Below the pieces are notes generated by a model. That model was given only the letters and a program-made list of their open reading frames with translations. It ran no database searches and was not told the DNA's origin. This document shows positions 7,990 to 15,615 of a stretch of 32,131 nucleotides of DNA, one piece after another (position 1 is the first letter of the stretch; each line of letters opens with the position of its first letter). Origin of the DNA: a virus; IMG/VR virus record IMGVR_UViG_3300031711_000017, positions 1 to 32,131 of that record; one strand, 5' to 3'. Position numbers and translations under genes: made by a program.

Positions 7990-8054
7990 ATTGTACTCAA
8001 TTGTATTGTAATGTCAACTATTGCATTGTAACGTGTTATGGTATATTATATACT
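7990..8054. promoter_or_regulatory. divergent promoter pair with ATTGTA operator repeats
   Basis: Minus promoter: TTGACA (plus bases 8012-8017), 16 bases, TACAAT (plus 7990-7995), leading to the ERF operon. Plus promoter: TTGTAA (8026-8031), 17 bases, TATACT (8049-8054), leading to the Cro-like gene at 8088. The hexamer ATTGTA occurs at 7990, 8000, 8005 and 8025. Two longer copies, at 8003-8015 and 8023-8035, match at 10 of 13 bases and are exactly 20 bp (two helix turns) apart, covering both -35 regions. This is the layout of a phage transcription switch; the adjacent HTH protein is the natural ligand. Confidence 0.6.
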
Positions 8055-8087
8055 ATGAAACTGAACCGAACCGAAAAGAAAGTAACT

Positions 8088-8309
8088 ATGAAGACACATA
8101 AGACACTAAAAGACTTTACCGATATCGACAACCAACAGAATTTACGCGAACGCTTGATTACCATTATGCGTAAAGAGCATATGGTGCTCTCAGTTATGGC
8201 AAAAGAGATGAAAATGACCCGAGATACATTGACCACATTCCTTGATGGGAATGATGTTACCTATCCTACCTTGATACGATTAGAAGAGTTTATATTGCAT
8301 TATGAATAG
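8088..8309 (+). CDS. Cro/XRE-like helix-turn-helix regulator
   Basis: The 73-residue protein has a helix-turn-helix at about residues 33-57 (LSVMAKEMKMTRDTLTTFLDG), followed by a helix (YPTLIRLEEFILHY), close to the size of phage Cro and small XRE proteins. Two in-frame ATGs lie further upstream. The one at 8055 abuts the predicted -10 box and the one at 7941 lies before the promoter, so 8088 is chosen; its ribosome site (AAAGAAAG) is weak. It probably binds the ATTGTA repeats at 7990-8035 and sets expression of the ERF operon and of itself. No second repressor is visible nearby. Confidence 0.7.
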   Translation: MKTHKTLKDFTDIDNQQNLRERLITIMRKEHMVLSVMAKEMKMTRDTLTTFLDGNDVTYPTLIRLEEFILHYE

Positions 8310-8318
8310 GAGATAAAC

Positions 8319-8561
8319 ATGGAATGGATTAGCGTTAAAGATGGACTTCCTCCTTTAAATAAGATCATTTTAGTTATAGATAAAGATAATGAAATGTGGG
8401 TAAGTGTATTAACAGAATGGAAAGATTTTCATGATAGAACGCGAATAGATTTTTTCTTAAAAACTACCGCTGAAACTTTTGGATGCTGTGGATGTGATGA
8501 TCCTTCTATAAGTGACGTAACTCACTGGATGTCATTACCACCAGAACCAAAGGAATCATAG
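8319..8561 (+). CDS. DUF551 protein, copy 1
   Basis: This 80-residue protein has the DUF551 signature at both ends: MEWISVKDGLPPLN at the start and VTHWMSLPPEP at the end. The family is common in phage early regions and has no established biochemical role. A CCGC cluster at residues 56-59 plus nearby Asp may bind metal. It is translated from AGGAG and is followed by two relatives, suggesting local duplication. Confidence 0.8.
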   Translation: MEWISVKDGLPPLNKIILVIDKDNEMWVSVLTEWKDFHDRTRIDFFLKTTAETFGCCGCDDPSISDVTHWMSLPPEPKES

Positions 8562-8588
8562 AAAGATCAATCTCAGTAAAGGAGATAT

Positions 8589-8978
8589 ATGTGCGGATGG
8601 TTCTCTGAGTGTGAAGCAGTAGAAAAAGTAAAAATACTCAGAAAAAGTTTGGAAAGGCTGGAAGAATATAAAGATTATTGGCATAAAGAATATAAAGATA
8701 TATGGGAATTGAGTTATAAACAGGGAATGGAAAACTGTCGATTACTTAAACAATTAGAATTATGCAAACAGGATCACAATAGTCTTTCTTGGATAAAAAC
8801 ATCTGATAAAAGACCAGAATATGGCCAAAAAGTTCTTGTTAAATGTCCTTATGGAGAATTAGAAACTGCTTTATATTGCCATGAAAGCAAACCGTATTTT
8901 TTGCTATATAGTAAATTAAAAATTTGCGCTTCTTTTATTTTCTACTGGATGCCATTACCTCCACAACCAAAGTATTAA
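8589..8978 (+). CDS. coiled coil fused to a DUF551 domain, copy 2
   Basis: The 129-residue product has residues 10-60 as a charged helix (EKVKILRKSLERLEEYKDYW), likely a coiled coil. From residue 67 comes a DUF551 domain: SWIKTSDKRPEYGQKVLVKCPYGE...FIFYWMPLPPQP. The usual initial MEWISVKDRLP is replaced by SWIKTSDKRP, so the helical part was added in front of the domain. The coil could give dimerisation. It has a good ribosome site (AAAGGAG). Confidence 0.75.
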   Translation: MCGWFSECEAVEKVKILRKSLERLEEYKDYWHKEYKDIWELSYKQGMENCRLLKQLELCKQDHNSLSWIKTSDKRPEYGQKVLVKCPYGELETALYCHESKPYFLLYSKLKICASFIFYWMPLPPQPKY

Positions 8979-8979
8979 C

Positions 8980-9237
8980 ATGGAATGGATCAGCGTTAAA
9001 GATCGGTTGCCAACAGATTCTTCATTTAAAAATGCATGTAAATATGACTACTGCTTGGTTTATGGAGAAAAGCAAAATGATTATGCAACTTCTCTTTATA
9101 GTATAGCTCAATATCGTGATGGCAAATGGGATATATTAAACGACGTAGGCGCTTCCTCATGCGAAGGATACTATGATTTATCTTCTGAAGAGGTAACGCA
9201 TTGGATGTTCTTGCGAAGTCCAGGGTATAAGGATTAA
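8980..9237 (+). CDS. DUF551 protein, copy 3
   Basis: The 85-residue protein begins MEWISVKDRLPTDSS and has EEVTHWMFL near the end, both family marks. Its ATG follows the previous stop directly (TAACATG) with no clear Shine-Dalgarno, so translation probably depends on coupling to copy 2. Two in-frame Cys (residues 20 and 25) and one near residue 65 are not shared with copy 1, so the central part evolves fast. Confidence 0.75.
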   Translation: MEWISVKDRLPTDSSFKNACKYDYCLVYGEKQNDYATSLYSIAQYRDGKWDILNDVGASSCEGYYDLSSEEVTHWMFLRSPGYKD

Positions 9238-9238
9238 C

Positions 9239-9286
9239 ATGGAATGGATTAATGCATCTCTTTACTTTTGTGTATTTCTGCCCTAA
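9239..9286 (+). pseudogene. vestige of a fourth DUF551 gene
   Basis: Directly after copy 3, in the same TAACATG arrangement, ATGGAATGGATTAATGC encodes MEWIN... and then stops after 15 codons. The first 13 bases are shared with copies 1 and 3. This looks like the start of a further tandem copy whose body was lost when the region before the gene at 9336 was rearranged. Confidence 0.5.
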
Positions 9287-9335
9287 AGTATTCTGTAAGC
9301 AGTTTATTTTAAACCAATTACACAGGAGTAACTAT

Positions 9336-10019
9336 ATGTTACACAATACACATTTCAGGAGAGCTTTGTTATGTGTGAGCTTGCTTTCATCGGGAATGGC
9401 TTTAGGAGTATCTAATACTCTTCTAAAAATTACCGATCAAGGGTTTCAACTTCACGAAGAGAATGGTCAAGTGCATCAGATTCATAAATATGATGTTGAT
9501 CCAATGATTCGCCAAATGAACAAGAAGCAGTTAAAGGCTTTCTTGAAACATGGTTATATTACCACGGCTAAGATGAGTAATGGCGAACATAAGGTAAAAG
9601 CCCATGCACGTATTAAAGGTGGTGGCTGGCTTTTAGGAACTGCATTGGGAGGATTAGTCCGTCTAGTGGGATATGGTACTCCTGTTGTAGCTGGAGGCGC
9701 AGCATTAGCTACGGGAGTGGGAACGGTAGCTGGAGGTATAGCAACTGCCGTTGGAGCAAGTACAACTACTACCGCTGTTGTTACGACAGGTGCAACATTA
9801 GGTACTAAAAGTGCCGTATATAAAGCAGTAGGACTTGGAGGAGCGGCTAAAGTGGTTGTGGCTACTGCAGCTACTTCTAAAGTAGCGGTAGCGACTGCAG
9901 TAACTGCAACTACTACAACGGTAGCTACTACAGGCACCGTTGCAACTTATGTTGGCTGGGTTGAGTTCTTGGCTAATTCAGCTCAAGTTCTTGGTACAGC
10001 TGTAGCTTGGCTTCCATAG
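9336..10019 (+). CDS. secreted or membrane-active Gly/Ala/Val/Thr-rich protein, unknown
   Basis: The start at 9336 is chosen because CACAGGAG lies just upstream; a longer reading frame from 9252 has no ribosome site. The 227-residue product opens with a signal-peptide-like segment (HFRRALLCVSLLSSGMALG, residues 6-24). Residues 25-90 are soluble and charged (ITDQGFQLHEENGQVHQIHKY). Residues 95-220 are small-residue-rich and hydrophobic, with glycine-zipper spacing (GTALGGLVRLVGYG, GGAALATGVGTVAGG). Such stretches insert in membranes, so it could be a pore-forming lysis protein, a superinfection factor or an exported effector. No family was recognised. A 25-base hairpin follows the gene. Confidence 0.55.
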   Translation: MLHNTHFRRALLCVSLLSSGMALGVSNTLLKITDQGFQLHEENGQVHQIHKYDVDPMIRQMNKKQLKAFLKHGYITTAKMSNGEHKVKAHARIKGGGWLLGTALGGLVRLVGYGTPVVAGGAALATGVGTVAGGIATAVGASTTTTAVVTTGATLGTKSAVYKAVGLGGAAKVVVATAATSKVAVATAVTATTTTVATTGTVATYVGWVEFLANSAQVLGTAVAWLP

Positions 10020-10037
10020 TTTAGGAATAGGGTTTAC

Positions 10038-10062
10038 GAGAGGCAGGATACTCCTGCCTCTC
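10038..10062 (+). terminator. strong hairpin without U-run
   Basis: GAGAGGCAGGA, loop TAC and TCCTGCCTCTC form an 11-bp perfect stem. The following bases are ATTCTAGG, not a U-run, and the downstream ribosome site begins within ten bases. It may be a weak terminator, an RNase processing site or a 3'-end stabiliser for the preceding mRNA. Confidence 0.5.
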
Positions 10063-10076
10063 ATTCTAGGAGAGCA

Positions 10077-10412
10077 ATGAACATCTTAAAAAAAATACAT
10101 CCTGGAGTATATGAATGGACATTTATATTCGGTCTTATATTTATAACGCAATATCTGGGATTTGGAAGGTTTGAGACCGGTTCATGCAAGGAGACACTGC
10201 TCTATATGTGTCTGTATCCATATCTAGGATCTCTTTTTAGAAAATATGTAATCAATAATGAGCGTGAAAAGACTATATATTTATCGGATTCAGAGTTACA
10301 AGATCTCTATGAAGTAACACCTCCAACTAATTTTGTATCTGAGGGGATAAAAGCAGCTGCCATGATAGCCGTCTCGATAACGGCTTATATGATTTTAAAG
10401 TATGTAATGTAA
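10077..10412 (+). CDS. small integral membrane protein, unknown
   Basis: The 111-residue protein has hydrophobic segments at about residues 13-28 (WTFIFGLIFITQYLGF), 40-52 (LLYMCLYPYLGSL) and 91-110 (AAAMIAVSITAYMILKYV), with a charged stretch between. Size and topology would suit a holin or a membrane-altering early protein, but no lysin gene is next to it, so holin is only a possibility. AGGAG precedes the start. Confidence 0.55.
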   Translation: MNILKKIHPGVYEWTFIFGLIFITQYLGFGRFETGSCKETLLYMCLYPYLGSLFRKYVINNEREKTIYLSDSELQDLYEVTPPTNFVSEGIKAAAMIAVSITAYMILKYVM

Positions 10413-10446
10413 CAAACAACCATCAAATACCAATTAAGGAGCTCTA

Positions 10447-10647
10447 ATGACAGATCTAAAAGATATCTTCTATCAAGATATGAAGCAAACCCAATCCAAT
10501 CCACCAAATAAGAAGCGCCTTGCACTGACTATCAGCAAAGAGATCCATGATCTTCTGCGTCTAAAATCGGTAGAGAACGATTGTAATATCAAGCAGTATA
10601 TCTTGCAGGCAGTGTTTGAGAAAGTGACGAGAGAAGAAGAAAAATGA
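10447..10647 (+). CDS. ribbon-helix-helix DNA-binding protein
   Basis: This 66-residue protein has a disordered N-terminus (residues 1-23), then KRLALTISKEIHDLLRLKSVENDCNIKQYILQAVFEKV. That is one strand and two helices, as in Arc/CopG-type regulators. It is probably a dimeric transcription regulator of the early genes or a partner in plasmid-like copy control, given the replication-type region that follows. AAGGAG lies upstream, and its stop overlaps the next start (ATGA). Confidence 0.6.
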   Translation: MTDLKDIFYQDMKQTQSNPPNKKRLALTISKEIHDLLRLKSVENDCNIKQYILQAVFEKVTREEEK

Positions 10648-10853
10648 CTCATAAATCGATGAGCATATTGATTATAACTATTTCGTGTTTGGCAAGAATG
10701 TGCTCTATAGAATATGGCTGGTGGATGTTAGCTATTTGTAGTTTTTCTTATTTCGTTCATATCACAAATCTATTACTGGATATCTGGATACAAATAGAGA
10801 GTGTAAAATATAATATTCATGAATTGAAATTGGCTACAAAGAGAAAAGATTAA
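10644..10853 (+). CDS. small membrane protein coupled to the RHH gene, unknown
   Basis: The 69-residue product starts in the ATGA overlap. Two hydrophobic segments (residues 7-20 and 25-45, with a GWWML turn) precede a charged helical tail (IQIESVKYNIHELKLATKRKD) probably in the cytosol. No family was recognised. Translational coupling suggests co-expression with the RHH protein. Confidence 0.5.
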   Translation: MTHKSMSILIITISCLARMCSIEYGWWMLAICSFSYFVHITNLLLDIWIQIESVKYNIHELKLATKRKD

Positions 10854-11195
10854 ACCTTAATCTAAATCTTTCACTAACAAAGAAATAAAGTCACTATTAC
10901 TAACTTTACTATCGACGAAAGATCCAGATTAAGGTACCTTGTAACTAATTTAAGCACTCATAGTTACGTGAGTGAATCAGAAGTTGGTAAAAAAAATCCC
11001 TAAGGATTTTAATCCATTCCTGATATTTGAAATAAACTTGATTACTAAACTTTTAATCAACACGTTAATTAATTCTGAGAGCTTCCCGGCACGACGACTT
11101 AATTAAGTGTTTAGAGATAAACGCATGCACCCGCCAATTGAATCAAAACCTTCGAATATGAATCTCAGGAAAAATTCTTCAGGGAGGGATATTTC
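10854..11195. other. 342-bp structured non-coding region before the Rep-like gene
   Basis: No convincing gene was seen. A 10-bp inverted repeat ACCTTAATCT/AGATTAAGGT spans 10854-10935 with a 62-base loop. Small hairpins follow: CACTCA/TGAGTG near 10955-10973, AAAATCC-CTAA-GGATTTT near 10993-11010 and TTGATT/AATCAA near 11037-11060. Two TTAATTAA palindromes occur near 11065 and 11100, and AAGGTACCTT lies at about 10931-10940. The mix of dyads and AT-rich palindromes beside a winged-helix initiator-like gene suits a replication origin or a structured leader RNA; neither is proven. Confidence 0.5.
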
Positions 11196-12536
11196 TTGAA
11201 TAATATTAATGCTGTTCTTGAATTTAGTCAAGGCAAAATCCAATCCAATTATCAAAGTGTCTTACCTGAATTTACCTGGTTCCCGGTTTCCTTTATAAAC
11301 TCTTTATCTGTTTTCAATGGTAAATCTCGAGAACAACTGGTTGAGTTCCTCAAAGATAAACTAACTCCTTACCAACTCAGAATATTTGAGTATCTCTATA
11401 AGTTTGCCTTTACGGCAGATAAGATCTTTCCCAGCCAAAAGAAGATCGCCCAGGCTTTAGGAATGTGCCGTGATACGGTTACTGAGGCTGTGGCCGTATT
11501 TCATCGTTTAGGGATTATTTATAAAGCAGAACGCCAATACTCATCCAATAGATATTATATTAATGACAATTTCCTTAAGTCTCCGGTACGAAGTTTGCTT
11601 ATGTCATTCTTTGTGAACATGTCATTTGCGTTATTCAGTTTGTCTTTGCTGCTTCCAAAAGCCCACCAGATGGATCTTCCGGCACTATTAATATTATCTA
11701 AGGAAAAAAGATTAAATAATCCAATCCATCCACGCCAGAATAATCCAACCTGCGGGGGATCGCTACCGATCTGGACTGGATTTCGAAAAAGTATAAGTAA
11801 GAGAGAGTCGTTTTCTTTGATGATGGGTGATGTATTGATCCAACAAGGCATCATCAAAGTACAAGAAAGGAAGTGTGTTTTGAACAAGGACTCATTGGAG
11901 TTGATCCAGAAGAATACCGACAAGTTACCATTGACGTTGCATGGCATGTTGAAGCTGTCTGTGTTTCCGGTTCCGGTTATTGAGCACCTGCTCAGTAAGC
12001 CATTTAATTGCGAAGCGAATGACTCATTTGCTTATCTGTTCAGGATAGCTACTAACTTTGCAAAGCAGGCCTCATTGGGATCTCCTGATTTTGATCTGTT
12101 TAACAAGATCGCGGCACAGCTAAAAGTTACTTGGCAGCCTTTGATTGACGCTGAGTTGCTTACGCAGTTGAAGGAATCCCAGCAACAGGAGCAGATGCAT
12201 AAAGCTGGCAAGAAGATAGCCACACCCGAGCAGAAACAGAAAGCCTTTAGTGCTGCTGAAAGTCGCTATAAGAGCGCAGCTGAAGCACAACAAAAAGCTC
12301 GCAATAATCGCATTCGCTTGTTGGGATTTGAGCCGGATGAGTTGTCGTTCTACTGGAAGAATCAACTGCTCAAGGGCAACATTACTCCCGAAGCATTACG
12401 CCAAGAACTGAGTAAAGATCTGGCCGTGTCGTATAATAATAGCGCTCTGTCAAATAATAAACCCAGCATCCCCGAAGAGTTTTTCCAAACCCGTCGCGAA
12501 CTTGTTATCTTTTTGGAGTCTCAACTTGGAATCTAA
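11196..12536 (+). CDS. winged-helix protein, probable replication initiator
   Basis: The product has 446 residues. The start is TTG at 11196, eight bases after a very strong GGGAGG site; no in-frame ATG fits. Residues 55-125 form a helix-turn-helix: LTPYQLRIFEYLYKFAF, IFPSQKKIAQALGMCRDTVTEAVAVFHRLGII and an RYYIND wing. This pattern is seen in plasmid and phage replication proteins and GntR-like readers. The middle (130-215) is poorly conserved looking, and residues 320-370 are Gln/Ala/Lys-rich helix. The non-coding dyads at 10854-11195 may be its binding site. A transcription regulator remains the alternative, as no helicase or primase motif is present. Confidence 0.6.
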   Translation: MNNINAVLEFSQGKIQSNYQSVLPEFTWFPVSFINSLSVFNGKSREQLVEFLKDKLTPYQLRIFEYLYKFAFTADKIFPSQKKIAQALGMCRDTVTEAVAVFHRLGIIYKAERQYSSNRYYINDNFLKSPVRSLLMSFFVNMSFALFSLSLLLPKAHQMDLPALLILSKEKRLNNPIHPRQNNPTCGGSLPIWTGFRKSISKRESFSLMMGDVLIQQGIIKVQERKCVLNKDSLELIQKNTDKLPLTLHGMLKLSVFPVPVIEHLLSKPFNCEANDSFAYLFRIATNFAKQASLGSPDFDLFNKIAAQLKVTWQPLIDAELLTQLKESQQQEQMHKAGKKIATPEQKQKAFSAAESRYKSAAEAQQKARNNRIRLLGFEPDELSFYWKNQLLKGNITPEALRQELSKDLAVSYNNSALSNNKPSIPEEFFQTRRELVIFLESQLGI

Positions 12537-12656
12537 ACTTTCTGTGGGATCAATCCCTTGGATCCATCCAGTCCAACCATTGGGCACGTACTCTCTTCCT
12601 TTGTCGGATAAAATGTCGTAGGATAACGCCAGTATGTATATAAAACGGGAGCCTTG

Positions 12657-12950
12657 ATGAAACTACATTTTTTAGACAATTGCCAAGAAGAAGCGCTACG
12701 CGAAGAATTAAGACGATTGAAGAACTCTAAGCAAGAATTATCTTCCCAATATGAACATCTTAAGAAGAAACATGAATCTCTTGATAACGAAAAAAAGAAA
12801 CTATCAGCTGCCTACAATAAATGCATGGCCGATCTACTAGAGGCACAACAGATGTACGATGATCTACTTAAGAAAACCGAACCAAAGAAGAACCGTACCG
12901 GACCAAAGACTACCGCCATACAAGTTGCCCTACATGAACTAACCTTTTGA
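12657..12950 (+). CDS. coiled-coil protein, unknown
   Basis: The 97-residue product starts at the ATG at 12657, five bases after GGGAG; the adjacent TTG at 12654 is too close to that site. Residues 8-70 are a continuous charged heptad helix (EEALREELRRLKNSKQEL, DNEKKKLSAAYNKC), followed by a basic KKTEPKKNRTGPKT linker. It is possibly a replication or recombination accessory, as RusA follows after eight bases. No family was recognised. Confidence 0.6.
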   Translation: MKLHFLDNCQEEALREELRRLKNSKQELSSQYEHLKKKHESLDNEKKKLSAAYNKCMADLLEAQQMYDDLLKKTEPKKNRTGPKTTAIQVALHELTF

Positions 12951-12957
12951 GGGAATC

Positions 12958-13398
12958 ATGAAAGCAAATGCCAAAACTATAGGATTTGCCAGTGAACGAA
13001 CTCAACGTCGCAAACATTTTAAGATAGATGATGTACCCATACCATTACGCAGAGCACGATTTACGGGAACTCATTGCTGGGATTCACAAAAGCAACAGAA
13101 AATGATTATAGGTCTTGCATTACAATCTCAATTGGCTGATGAGCCTTTGTTTGAAGGGCCACTGGATATTGATATCCTCTTTTATTTTCCCATCAGTAAA
13201 CGTCTGAGCAAAGAGAATCAACTCATTTATAAAGATAAGCCCCATATATTCAAACCAGATCTCGATAATCTTATAAAGATGTATCTTGATTGTTCAAACA
13301 ATATTCTATTCAAAGATGACTGCATTGTGTCTACAATACATGCCCGTAAGTTATATGGTATACCCCGAACTGAGATAATAATTACCGAGTTAAGATGA
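12958..13398 (+). CDS. rusA: RusA-family Holliday junction resolvase
   Basis: The 146-residue protein has the RusA signature KPDLDNLIKMYLD at about residues 99-111 and ILFKDDCIVS at about 116-125, containing the conserved acidic residues that bind Mg2+ and cut junctions. KLYG...TEIII closes the fold. RusA dimers resolve four-way junctions during phage recombination and before packaging. The N-terminal 40 residues are more basic than usual and may be an extension. It lies directly before the TerS candidate and pairs functionally with the ERF protein at 6997. Confidence 0.9.
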   Translation: MKANAKTIGFASERTQRRKHFKIDDVPIPLRRARFTGTHCWDSQKQQKMIIGLALQSQLADEPLFEGPLDIDILFYFPISKRLSKENQLIYKDKPHIFKPDLDNLIKMYLDCSNNILFKDDCIVSTIHARKLYGIPRTEIIITELR

Positions 13399-13408
13399 AG
13401 GGAAATAA

Positions 13409-13927
13409 ATGAAAGGAAAGCGCACTCCATCGCAATTGCAATATAGAAAAGAGAGAATGGATCTGATAAAATCTGCGCGCGCACAAGAAGAAGAGACGAA
13501 AAAGCACTTCTTCTGCTCCGATGACGTAAAGTGGCAGAACGAAATAGCGAATGATCTTATGGATTGGGCAGATATCGATGATTCAAGATTGTTAGATTCG
13601 TTTCCGTTATCAAGAAGGCTGTCTCCACGGAGATTTTATAAGATGGCAGAGAAGAATGCATATTTTGCAGAATGCCTTGAATATGCTAAAGCTAAACTTG
13701 GCGAACGCATGGAAATAAAGATTGTAGATCAACCGCAGTACATTTCCAAGGCGTTGCCGATGTATTCTACCTTGTGGGAAATGGCCGAAGAAAAGAAGAA
13801 AGCCGAAGTTGATCAAGCAAATGTACCTGTTTATTTTGCTCCCACGTTTAAGCTCAACGAGAAAGGAGATTATGAAGTTGTCAACCCTGTGTCCGCTGTG
13901 CGATCAGGAAATACCGGATCACAATAA
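13409..13927 (+). CDS. probable terminase small subunit
   Basis: The 172-residue protein has a basic N-terminus (residues 1-35), a helical HTH-like centre (WADIDDSRLLDSFPLSRRLSPRRFYKMAEKN, about 51-80), a helical stretch (YFAECLEYAKAKLGERME) and a loose C-terminus. This is the plan of small terminase subunits, which recognise the packaging site and load TerL. It is the largest unassigned gene just upstream of TerL, the usual place. Two small genes lie between, so the assignment is by fold impression and order, not by a named motif. Its last 56 bases overlap the next gene. Confidence 0.55.
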   Translation: MKGKRTPSQLQYRKERMDLIKSARAQEEETKKHFFCSDDVKWQNEIANDLMDWADIDDSRLLDSFPLSRRLSPRRFYKMAEKNAYFAECLEYAKAKLGERMEIKIVDQPQYISKALPMYSTLWEMAEEKKKAEVDQANVPVYFAPTFKLNEKGDYEVVNPVSAVRSGNTGSQ

Positions 13928-14045
13928 GATATTTATAGATGGCGATGAAGCATTTGCTTGTTACGAATCCAGTTCAGATGAAGAGACTAAGAAGATGAAG
14001 ATTATGGATTGGATAGAAAAGTTGGAACGAGACACTGAACAGTGA
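13872..14045 (+). CDS. small Cys-containing acidic protein, unknown
   Basis: The ATG at 13872 is chosen for its GAAAGGAG site, placing the start inside the preceding gene. The 57-residue product has CPLC at residues 7-10 and a lone Cys at 30, possibly half a zinc ribbon that completes on dimerisation, then an acidic/charged helix (SSDEETKKMKIMDWIEKLERD). No family was recognised. Confidence 0.5.
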   Translation: MKLSTLCPLCDQEIPDHNKIFIDGDEAFACYESSSDEETKKMKIMDWIEKLERDTEQ

Positions 14046-14054
14046 AAGGTATTC

Positions 14055-14243
14055 ATGAACAGAATCAATGTTATGTTTACGGTCTATGCCGTTGAAGTAA
14101 TATTTGTGTTGTCCTTGTATGCACTTCTAGGCATCAATGCTATTCTGTGCGGCATGTTTATCTTACAACTCATGATGTTTATCAACGTAGACTTCTTTGA
14201 TGACATCATCCATGACGAAGAATGTGAAGATGAAACCACTTAA
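14055..14243 (+). CDS. small membrane protein, unknown
   Basis: The 62-residue product has two hydrophobic segments (residues 5-25 and 27-47) separated by GINA, then an acidic tail (FFDDIIHDEECEDETT). Its last 14 bases overlap the TerL start. Two-TM size would fit a holin-like or membrane-anchoring protein; nothing else supports that. Confidence 0.5.
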   Translation: MNRINVMFTVYAVEVIFVLSLYALLGINAILCGMFILQLMMFINVDFFDDIIHDEECEDETT

Positions 14244-15615
14244 CTCATTTGTTCCACGCCGTTATCAAGGCCCATTCTTTGATGCCATGGAATCGGGCAA
14301 ATATCGCCATGCAATCTTTATTGGTCCACGAAGACTTGGTAAAGACTATATGTGCTGGAACTTTGCCATTCGCTGGGCATTCAGACGTACCACTTCTGTA
14401 TTGTACTTGTTGCCTACCTATGGACAATGCCGTTCCGTAATATGGGATGCAATTTCTAATGATTCGACCCGTTTTTTAGATCTAATTCCGAAAGACAAGA
14501 TAGCTAATATAAACAGTTCTGAGATGAAGATCACGCTTGATAATGGCTCGCAAATACAACTACGTGGTGCCGACAACTTTGACCGTTCCATTGTAGGATC
14601 TAACGCTTCGCTTATTATCTTCAGTGAATATGCGATGTGTGACGAACGTGCCTATGAATATGCCTCACCCATTGTAGCCGCTAATGGGGGAACTATGATC
14701 TTCTTATCCACGCCTCGCGGGCGCAATCATCTATTCAAGTTATGGAATCAGGCACAGAAATGGCCAGACTGGTTCTGTTATAAGCTTACGCTGGATGATA
14801 CCAAGCATATAAGCCCCGAGGAACTTGAGCGTGAGAGACTCAAACATTCTGAGGAGTTTATCGCACAGGAATGGTTTTGTAGTTTTGATCGTGGTATTGA
14901 GGGATCGTTCTATGCGCGCTATATTACCGCTATGCAAGAAGATGGGCGCATTGGTCGCGTTCCTTATGATCCATCGTTACCAGTATTTACAGCATGGGAC
15001 TTAGGTTTCAATGACCAGACGGTTATCATACTCGGACAGATAACCAAGACCAATACGGTTAACATTATCGATTGTTATTACAATACCAACCAACCGCTCA
15101 ACCATTACATCAAATGGCTTCATGCACAGCAATATATCTACTCCAAGCACTTTGCTCCGCATGACATCGAAGTACATGACTACCAGACTGGCCAGACGCG
15201 TATCGAGATGGCACGTTCTTTAGGGCTTCATTTTGAAGTACGTGAAAGCAAAGGTAAGTTAATGAGCGCAACGCCACGCGTATCCGTTGCTGATGGTATA
15301 GAGCGTGTTATGGCCTCATTCTCCCGTATCTATATAGACCAATCCAGATGCAGTCGCCTCATAACTGCCCTCGAATCCTATCACCGTGAATGGGATGATG
15401 ATAAAAAAGTTTATAAACAACAACCGTATCATGATCAGCATAGTGACTTTGCAGATGCTTTTAGGGTATTATGTTTGACGCTCGATATGCACGGCACCGG
15501 TATGACACCCGAAGACGCACAACGCGAATACAATAAGACGATACATGGCACTGAAACCGGTTATGATAATCCATTTAGCAATGTGGGACATAAATTCCCC
15601 GGGAGATTCTTTTGA
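14230..15615 (+). CDS. terL: terminase large subunit (TerL)
   Basis: This 461-residue packaging motor has Walker A GPRRLGKD (residues 32-39) and the adenine-side QCRSVIWD region. Walker B is IIFSEYA at about 128-134, with Ser in place of the usual Asp before Glu, as in related phage terminases. The coupling motif is MIFLSTPRGRN at about 156-166. The C-terminal RNase H-like nuclease has AWDLGFND (about 254-261), the APHD segment near 310 and HSDFADAFRV (about 403-412). It binds the portal, pumps DNA and cuts the concatemer. The start at 14230 gives a normal N-terminus (MKPLNSFVPRRYQ); ATG 14197 is possible. Its stop overlaps the next start (TTGA). Confidence 0.95.
   Translation: MKPLNSFVPRRYQGPFFDAMESGKYRHAIFIGPRRLGKDYMCWNFAIRWAFRRTTSVLYLLPTYGQCRSVIWDAISNDSTRFLDLIPKDKIANINSSEMKITLDNGSQIQLRGADNFDRSIVGSNASLIIFSEYAMCDERAYEYASPIVAANGGTMIFLSTPRGRNHLFKLWNQAQKWPDWFCYKLTLDDTKHISPEELERERLKHSEEFIAQEWFCSFDRGIEGSFYARYITAMQEDGRIGRVPYDPSLPVFTAWDLGFNDQTVIILGQITKTNTVNIIDCYYNTNQPLNHYIKWLHAQQYIYSKHFAPHDIEVHDYQTGQTRIEMARSLGLHFEVRESKGKLMSATPRVSVADGIERVMASFSRIYIDQSRCSRLITALESYHREWDDDKKVYKQQPYHDQHSDFADAFRVLCLTLDMHGTGMTPEDAQREYNKTIHGTETGYDNPFSNVGHKFPGRFF

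Noticed and set aside
9554-9937. 127-codon minus frame opposite the secreted protein
   Set aside because: It mirrors the Ala/Val/Thr-rich codons of the plus gene, with no ribosome site; a shadow.
14128-14140. Frameshift joining the small membrane gene to TerL
   Set aside because: The genes overlap by 14 bases with separate starts; TerL has a normal N-terminus and no slippery site was seen.
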